Shown: positions 12,948-21,313 of the stretch, piece by piece
Numbering within the stretch: position 1 is the stretch's first letter
Layout of the letters: each line of letters starts with the position of its first letter
Source of the DNA: a virus
Length of the DNA stretch: 27,670 nt
IMG/VR virus record: IMGVR_UViG_3300035661_000278
Location: 1-27,670 of that record
Strand: one strand, 5' to 3'
Position numbers and translations under genes: made by a program
Notes under the pieces: generated by a model
What the model saw: only the letters and a program-made list of their open reading frames with translations
Told to the model about the DNA's origin: nothing
Databases searched by the model: none

Positions 12948-13257
12948 CATAGAGAACATGACCCTAGATGAGTTTATAATATGGGTTAACTTAACTGATA
13001 TTAATTTTGTCGGTCGGGTAGATCTGTCACCATACCTTATTAAAAAATTCCGCAATTATATTGTATATAAGGATTGGCCAGGATGGCTGCTGCATGAATT
13101 ATTAGCGAACAACACAATGTCGTTTTATAGCGATATCAATGAAAGAAGAACTTTAAAATATCTGCAGAAGTGGATACTAGATTACATGCCAAAGTCGCTG
13201 TACGGTTCGGCAAATAAAATAGGTGCATGGACTGGCATGTATATTCAAGCTAGTTAA
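12940..13257 (+). CDS. Paralog trio member 3, 105 aa
   Basis: ATG 12940 overlaps the end of member 2 by 8 bases. MTLDEFIIWVNLTD corresponds to MSPDEFVTYVSLIG of member 2, DWPGWLLHELLANN to YYPGWFLDNVLGYL, and KWILDYMPKSLYGSANKIGAW to the C-terminal signature. It is the shortest of the three and last in this operon; a fresh promoter follows at 13305. The function is unknown. Confidence 0.75.
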   Translation: MVDIENMTLDEFIIWVNLTDINFVGRVDLSPYLIKKFRNYIVYKDWPGWLLHELLANNTMSFYSDINERRTLKYLQKWILDYMPKSLYGSANKIGAWTGMYIQAS

Positions 13258-13304
13258 GTCATTGTATTTGCTAGTTAAATAACTGAATTTTATCCATTTA
13301 ATGC

Positions 13305-13333
13305 TTGACAGTCTTGTGTTTCCGTGCTATTAT
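13305..13333 (+). promoter_or_regulatory. Strong sigma70 promoter with extended -10
   Basis: TTGACA (13305-13310), 17-bp spacer, TGC-TATTAT (hexamer 13328-13333). The predicted start is 13340, with AGGTG upstream of ATG 13365. The -10 and its preceding GTGC match the promoter at 16642-16650 exactly. Confidence 0.9.
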
Positions 13334-13364
13334 CTGCATAATATTAAACAGATAGGTGAAACAC

Positions 13365-13835
13365 ATGACAACTGTACGCAAAGGCGAACTTCTTAATAAG
13401 ATGCTTGTATTAGCTACAAACCGTCATGCCGGACAGTATGACAAGGGTGGTAATCCGTACATCTTGCACCCACTGAAGGTGATGTATTTGCTCAAATCCA
13501 CTGACGAGGAATTGCAGTGTATTGCCTTGGGGCACGATGTTATCGAAGACACTGATACAACTTATGCAGAACTGCGTGAGCTTGGATTCACCGACCGTAT
13601 TATTGCCGGTATCGATGCTGTCACCAAACGTCCCGGCGAAAGTTATGAAGAATATAAAGCAAGGGTAAAAGCCAATGTCGATGCAATTAAAGTTAAAATG
13701 GCCGATCTCCGCCATAACACAGACATCAGGAGACTCAAAGGCGTTACAGAAAGGGACCTCAACCGTGTTGAAAAATATCATCGCTTTTATGTCGAACTTC
13801 AGGTGGCCGACAAAGAAAACAGTTCCAGGTCCTGA
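13365..13835 (+). CDS. HD-domain (p)ppGpp hydrolase (MESH1/SpoT-type)
   Basis: 156 aa, the size of stand-alone small alarmone hydrolases. It shows NRHAGQYDKGGNPYILHP (His35), LGHDVIEDT (His57, Asp58, Glu61, Asp62), AVTKRPGESYEEYKARV and VKMADLRHNTD (Asp114). These match the Mn2+ ligands and catalytic residues of the RelA/SpoT hydrolase domain, which removes the 3' pyrophosphate of (p)ppGpp. No synthetase domain is present. Start ATG 13365 follows the AGGTG site; a GTG at 13356 is inside it. The strong promoter suggests early expression to blunt the stringent response. NADPH phosphatase activity, as in MESH1, is an alternative. Confidence 0.85.
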   Translation: MTTVRKGELLNKMLVLATNRHAGQYDKGGNPYILHPLKVMYLLKSTDEELQCIALGHDVIEDTDTTYAELRELGFTDRIIAGIDAVTKRPGESYEEYKARVKANVDAIKVKMADLRHNTDIRRLKGVTERDLNRVEKYHRFYVELQVADKENSSRS

Positions 13836-14010
13836 GGACCAACTGTCTTTCACACACTTGCAGCATCAACTAACGCCCGAGCGTTTTGAACAATTGCTCG
13901 AATCTCAGTTCGTTGTTGTTAACCCAGGACAAGAAGAATTTCAATACCTTCATGTCATTGATGGCAAGCTGACTGAATTGCCAGCCGGTCCAGAAGATAC
14001 GGTGCATTAA
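13789..14010 (+). CDS. Unknown small protein overlapping the HD gene, 73 aa
   Basis: Most likely start ATG 13789, inside the last 47 bases of the HD gene. An earlier in-frame start at 13675 would overlap far more. The protein has a basic N-terminus (SNFRWPTKKTVPGPEDQ), a helix QHQLTPERFEQLLESQFVVV and a C-terminal strand region. The family is not recognised. It ends in TAATG, coupled to the next gene. Confidence 0.6.
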   Translation: MSNFRWPTKKTVPGPEDQLSFTHLQHQLTPERFEQLLESQFVVVNPGQEEFQYLHVIDGKLTELPAGPEDTVH

Positions 14011-14258
14011 TGGCAAGGACAGCACCGAGATGGATGGTTATTGTGGCGGTAGAAGATGCAATAGACCGCCTGTTCACAAATGTTAGCAATGTTGCTAAGG
14101 TCAGAAAGATCTTAATGCAGTACACACCTCCCGGGCATCATGTTAAACTTGATGAGATGTGTTCTGCACGTCAAGCAACCGGCATAGTCAACTATCTTGA
14201 AACTAATGGATTGCTGACCAAAGACCTTCGCTTCACTATTCAAAACTTAGCTGGATAA
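14010..14258 (+). CDS. Unknown small protein, 82 aa, possible winged helix
   Basis: ATG 14010 overlaps the upstream TAA. The order is helix (VAKVRKILMQYT), polar turn (PPGHHVKLDEM), helix (SARQATGIVNYLETNGLL) and a short strand end (LRFTIQNLAG), which resembles a small winged-helix DNA-binding fold. That fold guess is weak. It could be a phage regulator. Confidence 0.65.
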   Translation: MARTAPRWMVIVAVEDAIDRLFTNVSNVAKVRKILMQYTPPGHHVKLDEMCSARQATGIVNYLETNGLLTKDLRFTIQNLAG

Positions 14259-14277
14259 TTCAACTGGAGATTTATAC

Positions 14278-14568
14278 ATGGAACTTGCTATTGAAACAAA
14301 GGTAACACATTATCTTGATTGGTTGACATATTCGTATACGTCACAAAAAGGTAAAGTTGGCCTGGGAGAATTCATCGCTAACAAGCTTGGCCGAACGGGC
14401 CGTATTGAGTTGCTAGAAGCCGGCAACGATACTAATTATACTGCTGATTGCAGCGAAATCGACAACAACAAATATTCTGTAGAGGAACGAGCAGAACTCA
14501 TGGCCCGGATGAAGAAGGATGGGATGTTGAATGCTACCTTATGCAGACGGTATTGGAAATTTGTGTAG
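14278..14568 (+). CDS. Unknown small protein, 96 aa
   Basis: ATG 14278 with GGAG upstream. The N-terminus has THYLDWLTYSYTSQKGK; the middle is polar with NDTNYTADCSEIDNNKYS; the end has EERAELMARMKKDGMLNATL and a basic aromatic tail. Ends in TAG. The family is not recognised. Confidence 0.65.
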   Translation: MELAIETKVTHYLDWLTYSYTSQKGKVGLGEFIANKLGRTGRIELLEAGNDTNYTADCSEIDNNKYSVEERAELMARMKKDGMLNATLCRRYWKFV

Positions 14569-14621
14569 AACAGAAGTGGTTAGAACCTGGCCATTATATC
14601 ATTAACATGTCATGGTAACAT

Positions 14622-15002
14622 ATGAGTAATATAGATCAATTATGGGACGATGATAACGATGATGAGGATGACCCACATCATCGTTGGCTGTTGATATGGG
14701 ATAAGCTTGGCCTTGAATGTGCATTGAATTTAGACAACATGCAATCTGATCAGGTGTTAGCTGCATTAAAAGAGGAAACATTGCCCGATAGTATTGATCT
14801 AGGTGATGTATTATCACGTTATAGGTATAGGACTAGATATAATAGCCACCGTAATTACGAAATTTATGTAGCATCAATGCCGTATTACGTAGGATTCGAC
14901 GAAATAGTTGAGATGTTTAAGTCTGATGTTATAAAAGAAATAGTCCGTAAAAAGGGTATAGTAATATTAGATCAATTGACATACAAAAAAGGTATCATGT
15001 AA
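14622..15002 (+). CDS. Unknown acidic protein upstream of CysRS, 126 aa
   Basis: ATG 14622. The N-terminus is very acidic (WDDDNDDEDDPHHRW), then ALNLDNMQSDQVLAALKEE, a basic aromatic patch (SRYRYRTRYNSHRNYEIY) and a C-terminal helix. The acidic start could mimic nucleic acid, which is only speculation. Its TAA abuts the ATG of the CysRS gene with no gap, so the two are co-translated. Confidence 0.7.
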   Translation: MSNIDQLWDDDNDDEDDPHHRWLLIWDKLGLECALNLDNMQSDQVLAALKEETLPDSIDLGDVLSRYRYRTRYNSHRNYEIYVASMPYYVGFDEIVEMFKSDVIKEIVRKKGIVILDQLTYKKGIM

Positions 15003-16361
15003 ATGATTCAATTGTATAACACATTAACAAGACAAACAACAAAGTTCGATCCAATCGATCCGTCTAATGTTCGCATGTATGTCTGCGGACCAACTGTTTA
15101 CGACTTTGCACATATCGGTAATGCGAGACCTGTCATTGTGTTTGATGTGTTGTTCAGACTGTTGCGTCACTATTATGGTGCCGGTCACGTTACCTATGCC
15201 CGTAACATTACCGATGTTGATGATAAGATCAATGCAAGGGCATTGCACGACTTCCCCAATTTGTCTATAAACGATGCTATTCGGCATTTAACAGACAAAA
15301 CTATTGCACAATTTCAACATGATACAAAGGCGTTGGGATGCTTAGATCCAACTGTACAGCCACGTGCAACCGACAACATTGAAGAGATCATTGACATGAT
15401 CATTGAGCTGATCGGTAAGGGGTATGCATATTTCTCACCCGGGTCAGAAGGAATCTTGTTTGATATTTCTGCTATGACTGATTATGGTAAGTTGTCACAG
15501 CGTGATCTTGAGGATCAACAAGCAGGCATCCGTATAGAAGTGGATACTCATAAACGACATCCACGTGATTTTGTGCTATGGAAGACATCGACCGATGAAG
15601 AGCCGGGTTGGATGAGTCCATGGGGTTGGGGACGTCCCGGCTGGCATATTGAGTGCAGTGCAATGAGCAACCGTTATCTTGGCCAGACATTTGATATTCA
15701 TGGTGGCGGCATTGACTTGATATTCCCCCATCATGAGAATGAGATTGCACAAAGTAGATGCGCCCATGGCACTGACGTTATGGCAAATGTATGGATGCAC
15801 AATGGTTTCTTGCAGGTAGATGGACAGAAGATGGCTAAAAGTGCAGGTAATTTCACGACCATTGCAGATGTATTGAAGGATTGGGATGGCATTGTTGCAC
15901 GATATGCAATGCTAACAACTCATTATACTCAGCCCATTGACTGGACACGAAACAAGTTGCTCGAGGCTAAGGCATCGATGCAGAAATTTGAACGGTGGTA
16001 TGTACCCGACACTGGTGTGTATCCTAACTCTGATGTTGTAGCAGCGCTCAATGATGATCTTAATACTCCTGCTGCATTTAGAATCTTACATACATTAGCT
16101 GATCAATTGAACGACGATCATACGTTAGCCAATATAGCTAGCTTCTCTAGCACATTAGATTTGTTGGGTATTGCCCCACAAAAAATTGCAATGCCACCTG
16201 TGCTCAAACAGACTATCGAAGATTTGATAGCTGTTCGCAATACAGCCAAAGCTAACAAAGATTGGAAAGAATCTGATCGCATTCGTAACACATTGTTTGA
16301 GATGGGTGTGCAGGTGAACGACAATAAAGACGGAACAATAACTTGGGAAATGAGGAAATAA
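15003..16361 (+). CDS. cysS: Cysteinyl-tRNA synthetase
   Basis: 452 aa, near full bacterial length (about 460). The class I catalytic core has [17 protein letters not shown] (zinc Cys28, HIGH-type HIGN 37-40), WHIECSAMS (Cys218), [11 protein letters not shown] (His243, Glu247) and the KMSKS equivalent KMAKS (276-280). All four zinc ligands are present, so it should select and activate cysteine and charge tRNA-Cys. The C-terminal helical domain is retained and ends at a normal place ([11 protein letters not shown]). A complete CysRS in a phage is rare; no tRNA-Cys is seen in the window. It sits in an operon with small unknown genes. Confidence 0.95.
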   Translation: MIQLYNTLTRQTTKFDPIDPSNVRMYVCGPTVYDFAHIGNARPVIVFDVLFRLLRHYYGAGHVTYARNITDVDDKINARALHDFPNLSINDAIRHLTDKTIAQFQHDTKALGCLDPTVQPRATDNIEEIIDMIIELIGKGYAYFSPGSEGILFDISAMTDYGKLSQRDLEDQQAGIRIEVDTHKRHPRDFVLWKTSTDEEPGWMSPWGWGRPGWHIECSAMSNRYLGQTFDIHGGGIDLIFPHHENEIAQSRCAHGTDVMANVWMHNGFLQVDGQKMAKSAGNFTTIADVLKDWDGIVARYAMLTTHYTQPIDWTRNKLLEAKASMQKFERWYVPDTGVYPNSDVVAALNDDLNTPAAFRILHTLADQLNDDHTLANIASFSSTLDLLGIAPQKIAMPPVLKQTIEDLIAVRNTAKANKDWKESDRIRNTLFEMGVQVNDNKDGTITWEMRK

Positions 16362-16362
16362 A

Positions 16363-16593
16363 ATGGCAGATTTTGGTACAATTATGTTTTATGTATGGAC
16401 TGTTAGTGCTGCAATTGCTATGATCGTAAACATCAACACGACATTTGAATTGCCAATTGATCTTATGCTAGTTTGGTATTATGTTGTAACATTGGTTATG
16501 TGCCTTATAATGGGGCCTATTGCAGTTGGCATACTTATTTGGTATTATGTCAGACTAAAGCTCATCAATAAACAGCCCAAAATTAACACCTAA
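16363..16593 (+). CDS. Small two-span membrane protein, 76 aa
   Basis: ATG 16363 one base after the CysRS stop, with GAGG inside the end of that gene. Two hydrophobic spans, about residues 5-24 (GTIMFYVWTVSAAIAMIV) and 37-62 (VWYYVVTLVMCLIMGPIAVG), with a basic C-terminal tail (RLKLINKQPK) that probably stays in the cytoplasm. The function is unknown. Confidence 0.7.
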   Translation: MADFGTIMFYVWTVSAAIAMIVNINTTFELPIDLMLVWYYVVTLVMCLIMGPIAVGILIWYYVRLKLINKQPKINT

Positions 16594-16622
16594 AATGCAG
16601 TCTAGGCTTTGTCCAAAATATC

Positions 16623-16650
16623 TTGACAAAGAATGCATTTGTGCTATTAT
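16623..16650 (+). promoter_or_regulatory. Strong sigma70 promoter for the paralog-array operon
   Basis: TTGACA (16623-16628), 16-bp spacer, TGC-TATTAT (hexamer 16645-16650). The predicted start is near 16657. No terminator or further strong promoter is seen before 23385, so it may drive the whole 6.7-kb operon. Confidence 0.88.
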
Positions 16651-16688
16651 AACACATAAATTCATGCACAAATAAGGTGTAGCAAAAA

Positions 16689-17465
16689 ATGGCAAATCGA
16701 TTCAGTTTTACCGGCGGTCGACTCATTAACACATCTTCACCGAAGTATCCCGGACCTGTAAAAGTGTTCCCTATAGACCTTCTGTTTACGGCGGCATGTA
16801 CTGCCCAACGAATCAACAAGGATTATGTAAAGTCCACCCAAGTCACATTCGTCGACGACAAACATGATATCAAGACTGATTCACAGACTGTGACCACCAA
16901 GGTTGTAGTAGAGTCTAATCTTAGCATCTTGCGGAAAATTGTCACCGGCGAACCCGAGTATGTAGCTAAGGTGCTTCCGGTAGATAAAGAAAAAGCCGAG
17001 GTAATCAAAGCTTTTTGGCAACTTAAGGTGTTTGATGTATTGCGTGATGACAACTGTTCTCCGTTTATCAAGAGTGCTGTTGGGGTTGCTAGTCGTACAG
17101 AACTTAAGAGCACTGATCACAAGGAACTCGGCCTCATTGCGTCGTTGCCGTCGTCATATGAACGTACAAGCCGCACAGATAAAGACCAAGAAGAGATCAG
17201 AGTTTTGGCTGAATCGAGTACCCATTTTGGGTGTGTTGGTCAAACCGTGACAGGCCATTGCCGAGTGTTGAAATGCTGGTTCAACAAGACATACAGCATC
17301 TATTTCGTTACAGGACTGCTAGACGGTAACCTTGTTACGTTCGCTACAAAGACTTCGCATGCAATCGGAACTGTCTACAATATCAGGGGTAAAATTAAAT
17401 GTCACTATGAACGTGATACGACAACTAGCCTCAATTACGTTAAAATTTTAAGCACGGTGAACTGA
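16689..17465 (+). CDS. Unknown protein, possible C-terminal OB-like domain, 258 aa
   Basis: ATG 16689 with AAGG about 11 bases upstream. The N-terminal part has TAACTAQRINKDYVKS, then a long middle region with KIVTGEPEYVAKVLPVDKEK. The last 75 residues look all-beta (GCVGQTVTGHCRVLKCWF, YSIYFVTGLLDGNLVTFAT, IRGKIKCHYE). This resembles the OB-like domain found in several phage proteins that handle nucleic acid, but I cannot name the family. It is the first gene of the array operon and may be a DNA- or RNA-binding protein. Confidence 0.75.
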   Translation: MANRFSFTGGRLINTSSPKYPGPVKVFPIDLLFTAACTAQRINKDYVKSTQVTFVDDKHDIKTDSQTVTTKVVVESNLSILRKIVTGEPEYVAKVLPVDKEKAEVIKAFWQLKVFDVLRDDNCSPFIKSAVGVASRTELKSTDHKELGLIASLPSSYERTSRTDKDQEEIRVLAESSTHFGCVGQTVTGHCRVLKCWFNKTYSIYFVTGLLDGNLVTFATKTSHAIGTVYNIRGKIKCHYERDTTTSLNYVKILSTVN

Positions 17466-17466
17466 C

Positions 17467-17973
17467 ATGGGACGATATCGCAAAGATTTAATTGGTAACA
17501 CTGCATTGGTATTAACGCCAATGATAATCGGTGATTATACAAATATCGCTATCGAAATAAGTTCATTCAGTAAAGCTGAATACAACAATATAACAAAGTT
17601 CATAAAGAAGTCATATTCAGCAAATGACATCTGGGTACAAAAAGAAGAGCCGGACATCATATATCTTGATCAAGAAGATATAGATTGCTTCGCTAACAAT
17701 AGCGACATATATCGTTTCCACCTCAAGGTAAACCGGGCAATTATTACTGGGAAAATTGATTGTGTTAATGGCGTGAAACAATACATCGAAAAAATGCCAT
17801 CGAGAACCCATAATGTGTTCATTAAGAAGACGCCACTAGCCGAACTGAAACAAACGTGCAAGCGACAAAATGCACACATCATCTTGTCAGCAAATGCTGA
17901 TGATGACGCAGGACCGTTTCTTGTCAGCACTAGCAGCAATGACCTGTACACCGTATTACTTTTGAAAGGTTGA
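17467..17973 (+). CDS. Array paralog P1, 168 aa
   Basis: First of six tandem homologous genes. Features shared with P2-P5: an N-terminal ISSFSKAEYNNITKFIKKSY helix, a central variable segment, MPSRTHNVFI (the LP-K-R-x-Y-x-V-x-V strand), ELKQTCKRQNAHIIL (helix plus invariant Cys) and the C-terminal signature FLVSTSSNDLYTVLLLKG. The order strand-helix-Cys-strand-strand-helix suggests one small alpha/beta domain. There is no signal peptide and no catalytic motif I recognise. It starts one base after the previous stop. Confidence 0.8.
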   Translation: MGRYRKDLIGNTALVLTPMIIGDYTNIAIEISSFSKAEYNNITKFIKKSYSANDIWVQKEEPDIIYLDQEDIDCFANNSDIYRFHLKVNRAIITGKIDCVNGVKQYIEKMPSRTHNVFIKKTPLAELKQTCKRQNAHIILSANADDDAGPFLVSTSSNDLYTVLLLKG

Positions 17974-17974
17974 T

Positions 17975-18478
17975 ATGAAGACAGGTTATAAATTTTTTGC
18001 TATTGATTATTGGGAAACACGCTATCCGTTTTCCAAAACATACAAACATGCTGTCGCGTCATATAGTCTGACTTCGTTCACCCTGTCCGAATATTCAAAA
18101 ATTGTTAGATTTATTAAATCTACTTATGATCCCGACTGCATATCAATTGAACGAACATCTTTATACACTGATAGTCTTGAGGATGACCAATTAGGGACAA
18201 TAACTAATCGTGGTGATATTGACTGCATTGCATATCGTGTACCAACATGCAGGGTCACAGGCGATAGACATTATATCAATTGCCTTTTAGAGTTTGTCGA
18301 CAGTTTGCCGAAACGGCAATATGTAACTGTTGTACATGGCATGAAATATAAAGATGTTCAGAGTATGTGCAAAGGATATAATGCATTGATAGCTCAAAAC
18401 CTTTATACAGATGCGAAGGCATGTATTGTGAGCACCAGTGATCATGAGTTATACATGTCGTTACTGTTAAGAGGGTAA
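17975..18478 (+). CDS. Array paralog P2, 167 aa
   Basis: Starts one base after P1. It has LTSFTLSEYSKIVRFIKSTY, LPKRQYVTVV, DVQSMCKGYNALIAQ and IVSTSDHELYMSLLLRG in the family order. N-terminal residues (YKFFAIDYWETRYPF) differ from P1. Four extra cysteines in the middle segment are not conserved in the others, so the Cys in CKGYN is the family position. Confidence 0.8.
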   Translation: MKTGYKFFAIDYWETRYPFSKTYKHAVASYSLTSFTLSEYSKIVRFIKSTYDPDCISIERTSLYTDSLEDDQLGTITNRGDIDCIAYRVPTCRVTGDRHYINCLLEFVDSLPKRQYVTVVHGMKYKDVQSMCKGYNALIAQNLYTDAKACIVSTSDHELYMSLLLRG

Positions 18479-18481
18479 CGT

Positions 18482-18994
18482 ATGAAACGTAAATCAATTC
18501 TTGATATAGATTTTTGGCAGCATACCCACCGATCTACTCATAAACGATATGGGAATGATGGTTTAGGTTTAGCATACGATGTGGTGTCATTGAATCATCT
18601 CGAATATTCTCTCATCTGTAAATTTATCAAGAATAAAAAATATACTAAAAAGCAATTAACCGTCAAACGACTCTCATCGTTCCCGAGTGATTTGAGTTCG
18701 CTTGATCTTAGGCATATAGACAATGCCAATGGATTGGATTATTTCGAATACAATATCACAGAATGTTATATCGGTGGTCAGGCTGACTGTGTCACAGATG
18801 TTGTGAATTTTATAATGACATTACCTAAATACGACTATACTATCGTTGTCCCTAATATGAGTTACAACGAGATCAGGTCGACATGTAAAGGGTATCATGT
18901 TAATATCGTCAGAGATATACGACCTAATCAGAACTTGAGTATTGTACGGACGAGCAGTAAAGAATTACATACAGCATTATTGCTGAGAGGATAA
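18482..18994 (+). CDS. Array paralog P3, 170 aa
   Basis: The family elements are LNHLEYSLICKFIKNKKY, LPKYDYTIVV, EIRSTCKGYHVNIV and IVRTSSKELHTALLLRG. The C-terminal signature has Arg and Ser in place of the usual Ser and Asp. Three bases separate it from P2. The N-terminus is basic (MKRKSILDIDFW). Confidence 0.8.
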   Translation: MKRKSILDIDFWQHTHRSTHKRYGNDGLGLAYDVVSLNHLEYSLICKFIKNKKYTKKQLTVKRLSSFPSDLSSLDLRHIDNANGLDYFEYNITECYIGGQADCVTDVVNFIMTLPKYDYTIVVPNMSYNEIRSTCKGYHVNIVRDIRPNQNLSIVRTSSKELHTALLLRG

Positions 18995-18997
18995 CAT

Positions 18998-19537
18998 ATG
19001 GCAAAACATGAATCACCGTTTATGTTCATGTGGTGGAACATACAACCCGAATCACAACGCAAAACAGTCCCTTGTTTTGTCAAGAAGAAACATGATTACA
19101 AATTGATCTCACTGTCGTCGTTCAGTTTGGCCGAATACAACACATTAGAGGAATTTGTAATAGCTAATTATAGTCCTGCCGATGTTCACATCAATAGACG
19201 GAAATCGTTCTATGACACCACCGACGGCCGCGACATGAAGAATATTGTCAATAGTGACAAATTAAATACGTTTGGTTATTTTTGTACAGAAGGTCACCTT
19301 GGTGGCAGCGTACAACATGTAGACCAAATCATGACATTCATGGACACGTTACCTAAACGGAAGTATAATATAATTTTACGCAGTGAATTGCTACCCATTG
19401 TTAGGCAACATTGCAAAGGACATAATGTTTATATTATCAAGAATGCTCATTATGGCGCCGGGGCCAAATATGATGCATTTATTGTGAGCACCAGTGACCA
19501 AGACTTGTATACTGAATTAGTATTGAGGTATAGTTGA
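18998..19537 (+). CDS. Array paralog P4, 179 aa
   Basis: The family elements are LSSFSLAEYNTLEEFVIANY, LPKRKYNIIL, IVRQHCKGHNVYII and IVSTSDQDLYTELVLRYS. It is slightly longer, with an N-terminal MFMWWNIQPESQRK and an insertion (HYGAGAKYDA) before the last strand. Three bases separate it from P3. Confidence 0.8.
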   Translation: MAKHESPFMFMWWNIQPESQRKTVPCFVKKKHDYKLISLSSFSLAEYNTLEEFVIANYSPADVHINRRKSFYDTTDGRDMKNIVNSDKLNTFGYFCTEGHLGGSVQHVDQIMTFMDTLPKRKYNIILRSELLPIVRQHCKGHNVYIIKNAHYGAGAKYDAFIVSTSDQDLYTELVLRYS

Positions 19538-19540
19538 GCT

Positions 19541-20111
19541 ATGCGCGTCTGGCCTGATAAAACGTTTTCTCGCAGCGAGTTATTAACGGCTATGTTTATA
19601 GAACACCGTGAGCCGTTGGTAGAACGGTTCGTACCGACAGCTAAAACTAAATTGAGAGACCCCGAAGATATATCCGTCATTGGTGGTGGGACGAATTAGT
19701 GACCGTGAATACAAAGCACTTACTAAAGTTATCAAACTTAATTACAACAACTTGTCATTGATGACACGGTATGTTCATACTTCTACTCATGTGGATCAGG
19801 ATATAGTTGTAAAGCACATAGGTAATTCAAACGGAATACCTTCTATTAGGTTTGATAATGTATCTACTAGAATTTTTGAACATCCTACCCAAATATTAAC
19901 CATTGAAAATGTCCTTAAAATGTTTCCAGTTAGAACATATAACGTCATAGTCATGAATCATGATATTCACGATGTTAGGCGAATGTGTACCGGACATAAT
20001 GTGCATGTCATGGGTATATCAGACATATATTACAATGTAATAGAACGCACTCACCTAGTTAGCACCAGTGATGTTGAACTGTATACTGCATTGTTGTTAC
20101 AGGGGTGTTAG
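19541..20111 (+). pseudogene. Array paralog P5, split by a one-base insertion
   Basis: The frame from ATG 19541 runs 52 codons to TAG 19697 and ends DPEDISVIGGGTN. The +1 frame continues from about 19680 to 20111 with ISDREYKALTKVIKLNY, FPVRTYNVIV, DVRRMCTGHNVHVM and LVSTSDVELYTALLLQG. Deleting one G from the GGG at 19688-19690 makes a 189-aa protein in which DISVIGGGRISDREYK aligns with the LISLSSFSLAEYN region of P4. So the locus is a full-length family member with a frameshift: a real mutation, a programmed +1 shift, or a sequence error. The 3' piece alone would need a TTG or GTG start. Confidence 0.75.
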
Positions 20112-20117
20112 AAATCA

Positions 20118-20603
20118 ATGACAACCGCAGAAGTTAACCCAACACGTAGACGGATTCATCGAATCGGTTCTATATGTATAGAACGGCTTAGTAGGACTGG
20201 TATAGATGTATATGGGGCAACACAGAAAGAATTAGATGAATTGTTAGCACTTTCTGTTAAACATGACATATACCTTGAGATATTGAACAGCTATACTAAT
20301 ATAGTTAATGCATATGAGACACCAGAGGGGCGATTGTATTATTACCCACCATTTGCTACAATAACAAGTAACAATAAAACGAAAGTGATAGAATTATTAC
20401 TGGACATGCCGTCCAGACCATACACTATTTTAACAAGTTCTAATGTTACTAAAAGTGATATTGACAGAATTTGTAAATATAGCAATTATGTATGTATGGA
20501 AGCAAAATATCATGATTCAGCTCTTAAAGCTAAATTTGGCACTAGATATATAGTATCAACTGATAATGCAGATGCTGCAATGGTATTGAATTTGAGCCAA
20601 TGA
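20118..20603 (+). CDS. Array paralog P6, divergent, 161 aa
   Basis: This is the most diverged copy: KELDELLALSVKHDIYL at the N-terminal helix position, then MPSRPYTILTSSN, DIDRICKYSNYVCM (the family Cys kept) and a C-terminal YIVSTDNADAAMVLNLS. Starts ATG 20118 behind AGGGG. ATGA joins it to the glycosyltransferase, tying the array to that enzyme. Confidence 0.75.
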   Translation: MTTAEVNPTRRRIHRIGSICIERLSRTGIDVYGATQKELDELLALSVKHDIYLEILNSYTNIVNAYETPEGRLYYYPPFATITSNNKTKVIELLLDMPSRPYTILTSSNVTKSDIDRICKYSNYVCMEAKYHDSALKAKFGTRYIVSTDNADAAMVLNLSQ

Positions 20604-21313
20604 CTAAGTCAGCAACAGTAATAATATCAACAACAGGATCAGCAGTATTATCCGATGCTATAGGTAGCGTTTTGACACAAACTTATAGGAATACATCATG
20701 CTGGGTTGTTATAGATGGCCCACAATTTATAGATGCTGCAAATATCATTTGTTCGCGGTATCCGTCGGTTAGAGTTTTGCCATTGTTAGAAAACACAGGA
20801 GGCAGTGGGTTCTATGGACACAGAATATATGCTGCTACTAGTTTCTTATGTAATTCGGACTATATACTCTTTCTGGACCAGGACAACTGGATGCAACCAA
20901 CGCATGTGGGATCTCAGATAGATAATTGCGAAATTAATAATCTAGATTGGAGTTATAGTCTTCGACGTATACATGACAAGGATGGCAACTATCTATTAGA
21001 CGACAATTGCGAAAGTCTTGGTAAATGGCCAATATACTTCGGGGATCAACATCATTTGGTTGATACGAGCTGTTACTGTATTAAGAAAGATGTAGCTGCA
21101 AGAGTCGGCGGTGCATGGTACTGTGGTTGGGGTGGGGATAGACAGTTCTACGCTACCATCAGTCATCATTTTAAAAATTTCAATACGACTGGCCTACATA
21201 CATTAAGTTATAGACTTGACGGAAATAGTAATTCTGTTAACAAGGAGTTCTTTGAGAATGGTAACAACATAATGAGCCAGAAATATAATGGAAAATTTCC
21301 GTGGATGACTTAA
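20600..21313 (+). CDS. Family 2 (GT-A) glycosyltransferase
   Basis: 237 aa. The N-terminal ATVIISTTGSAVLSDAIGSV and LTQTYRNTSCWVVIDG match the nucleotide-sugar-binding start of GT2 enzymes. NTGGSGFYGHR and ILFLDQDNW supply the metal-binding D-x-D (Asp93, Asp95). The C-terminal half has GGAWYCGWGGDRQFY (probable acceptor/catalytic loop). It transfers a sugar from an NDP-sugar to an unknown acceptor, perhaps modified phage DNA, a virion protein or host surface. Overlaps P6 (ATGA) and runs past the next start. Confidence 0.85.
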   Translation: MTKSATVIISTTGSAVLSDAIGSVLTQTYRNTSCWVVIDGPQFIDAANIICSRYPSVRVLPLLENTGGSGFYGHRIYAATSFLCNSDYILFLDQDNWMQPTHVGSQIDNCEINNLDWSYSLRRIHDKDGNYLLDDNCESLGKWPIYFGDQHHLVDTSCYCIKKDVAARVGGAWYCGWGGDRQFYATISHHFKNFNTTGLHTLSYRLDGNSNSVNKEFFENGNNIMSQKYNGKFPWMT

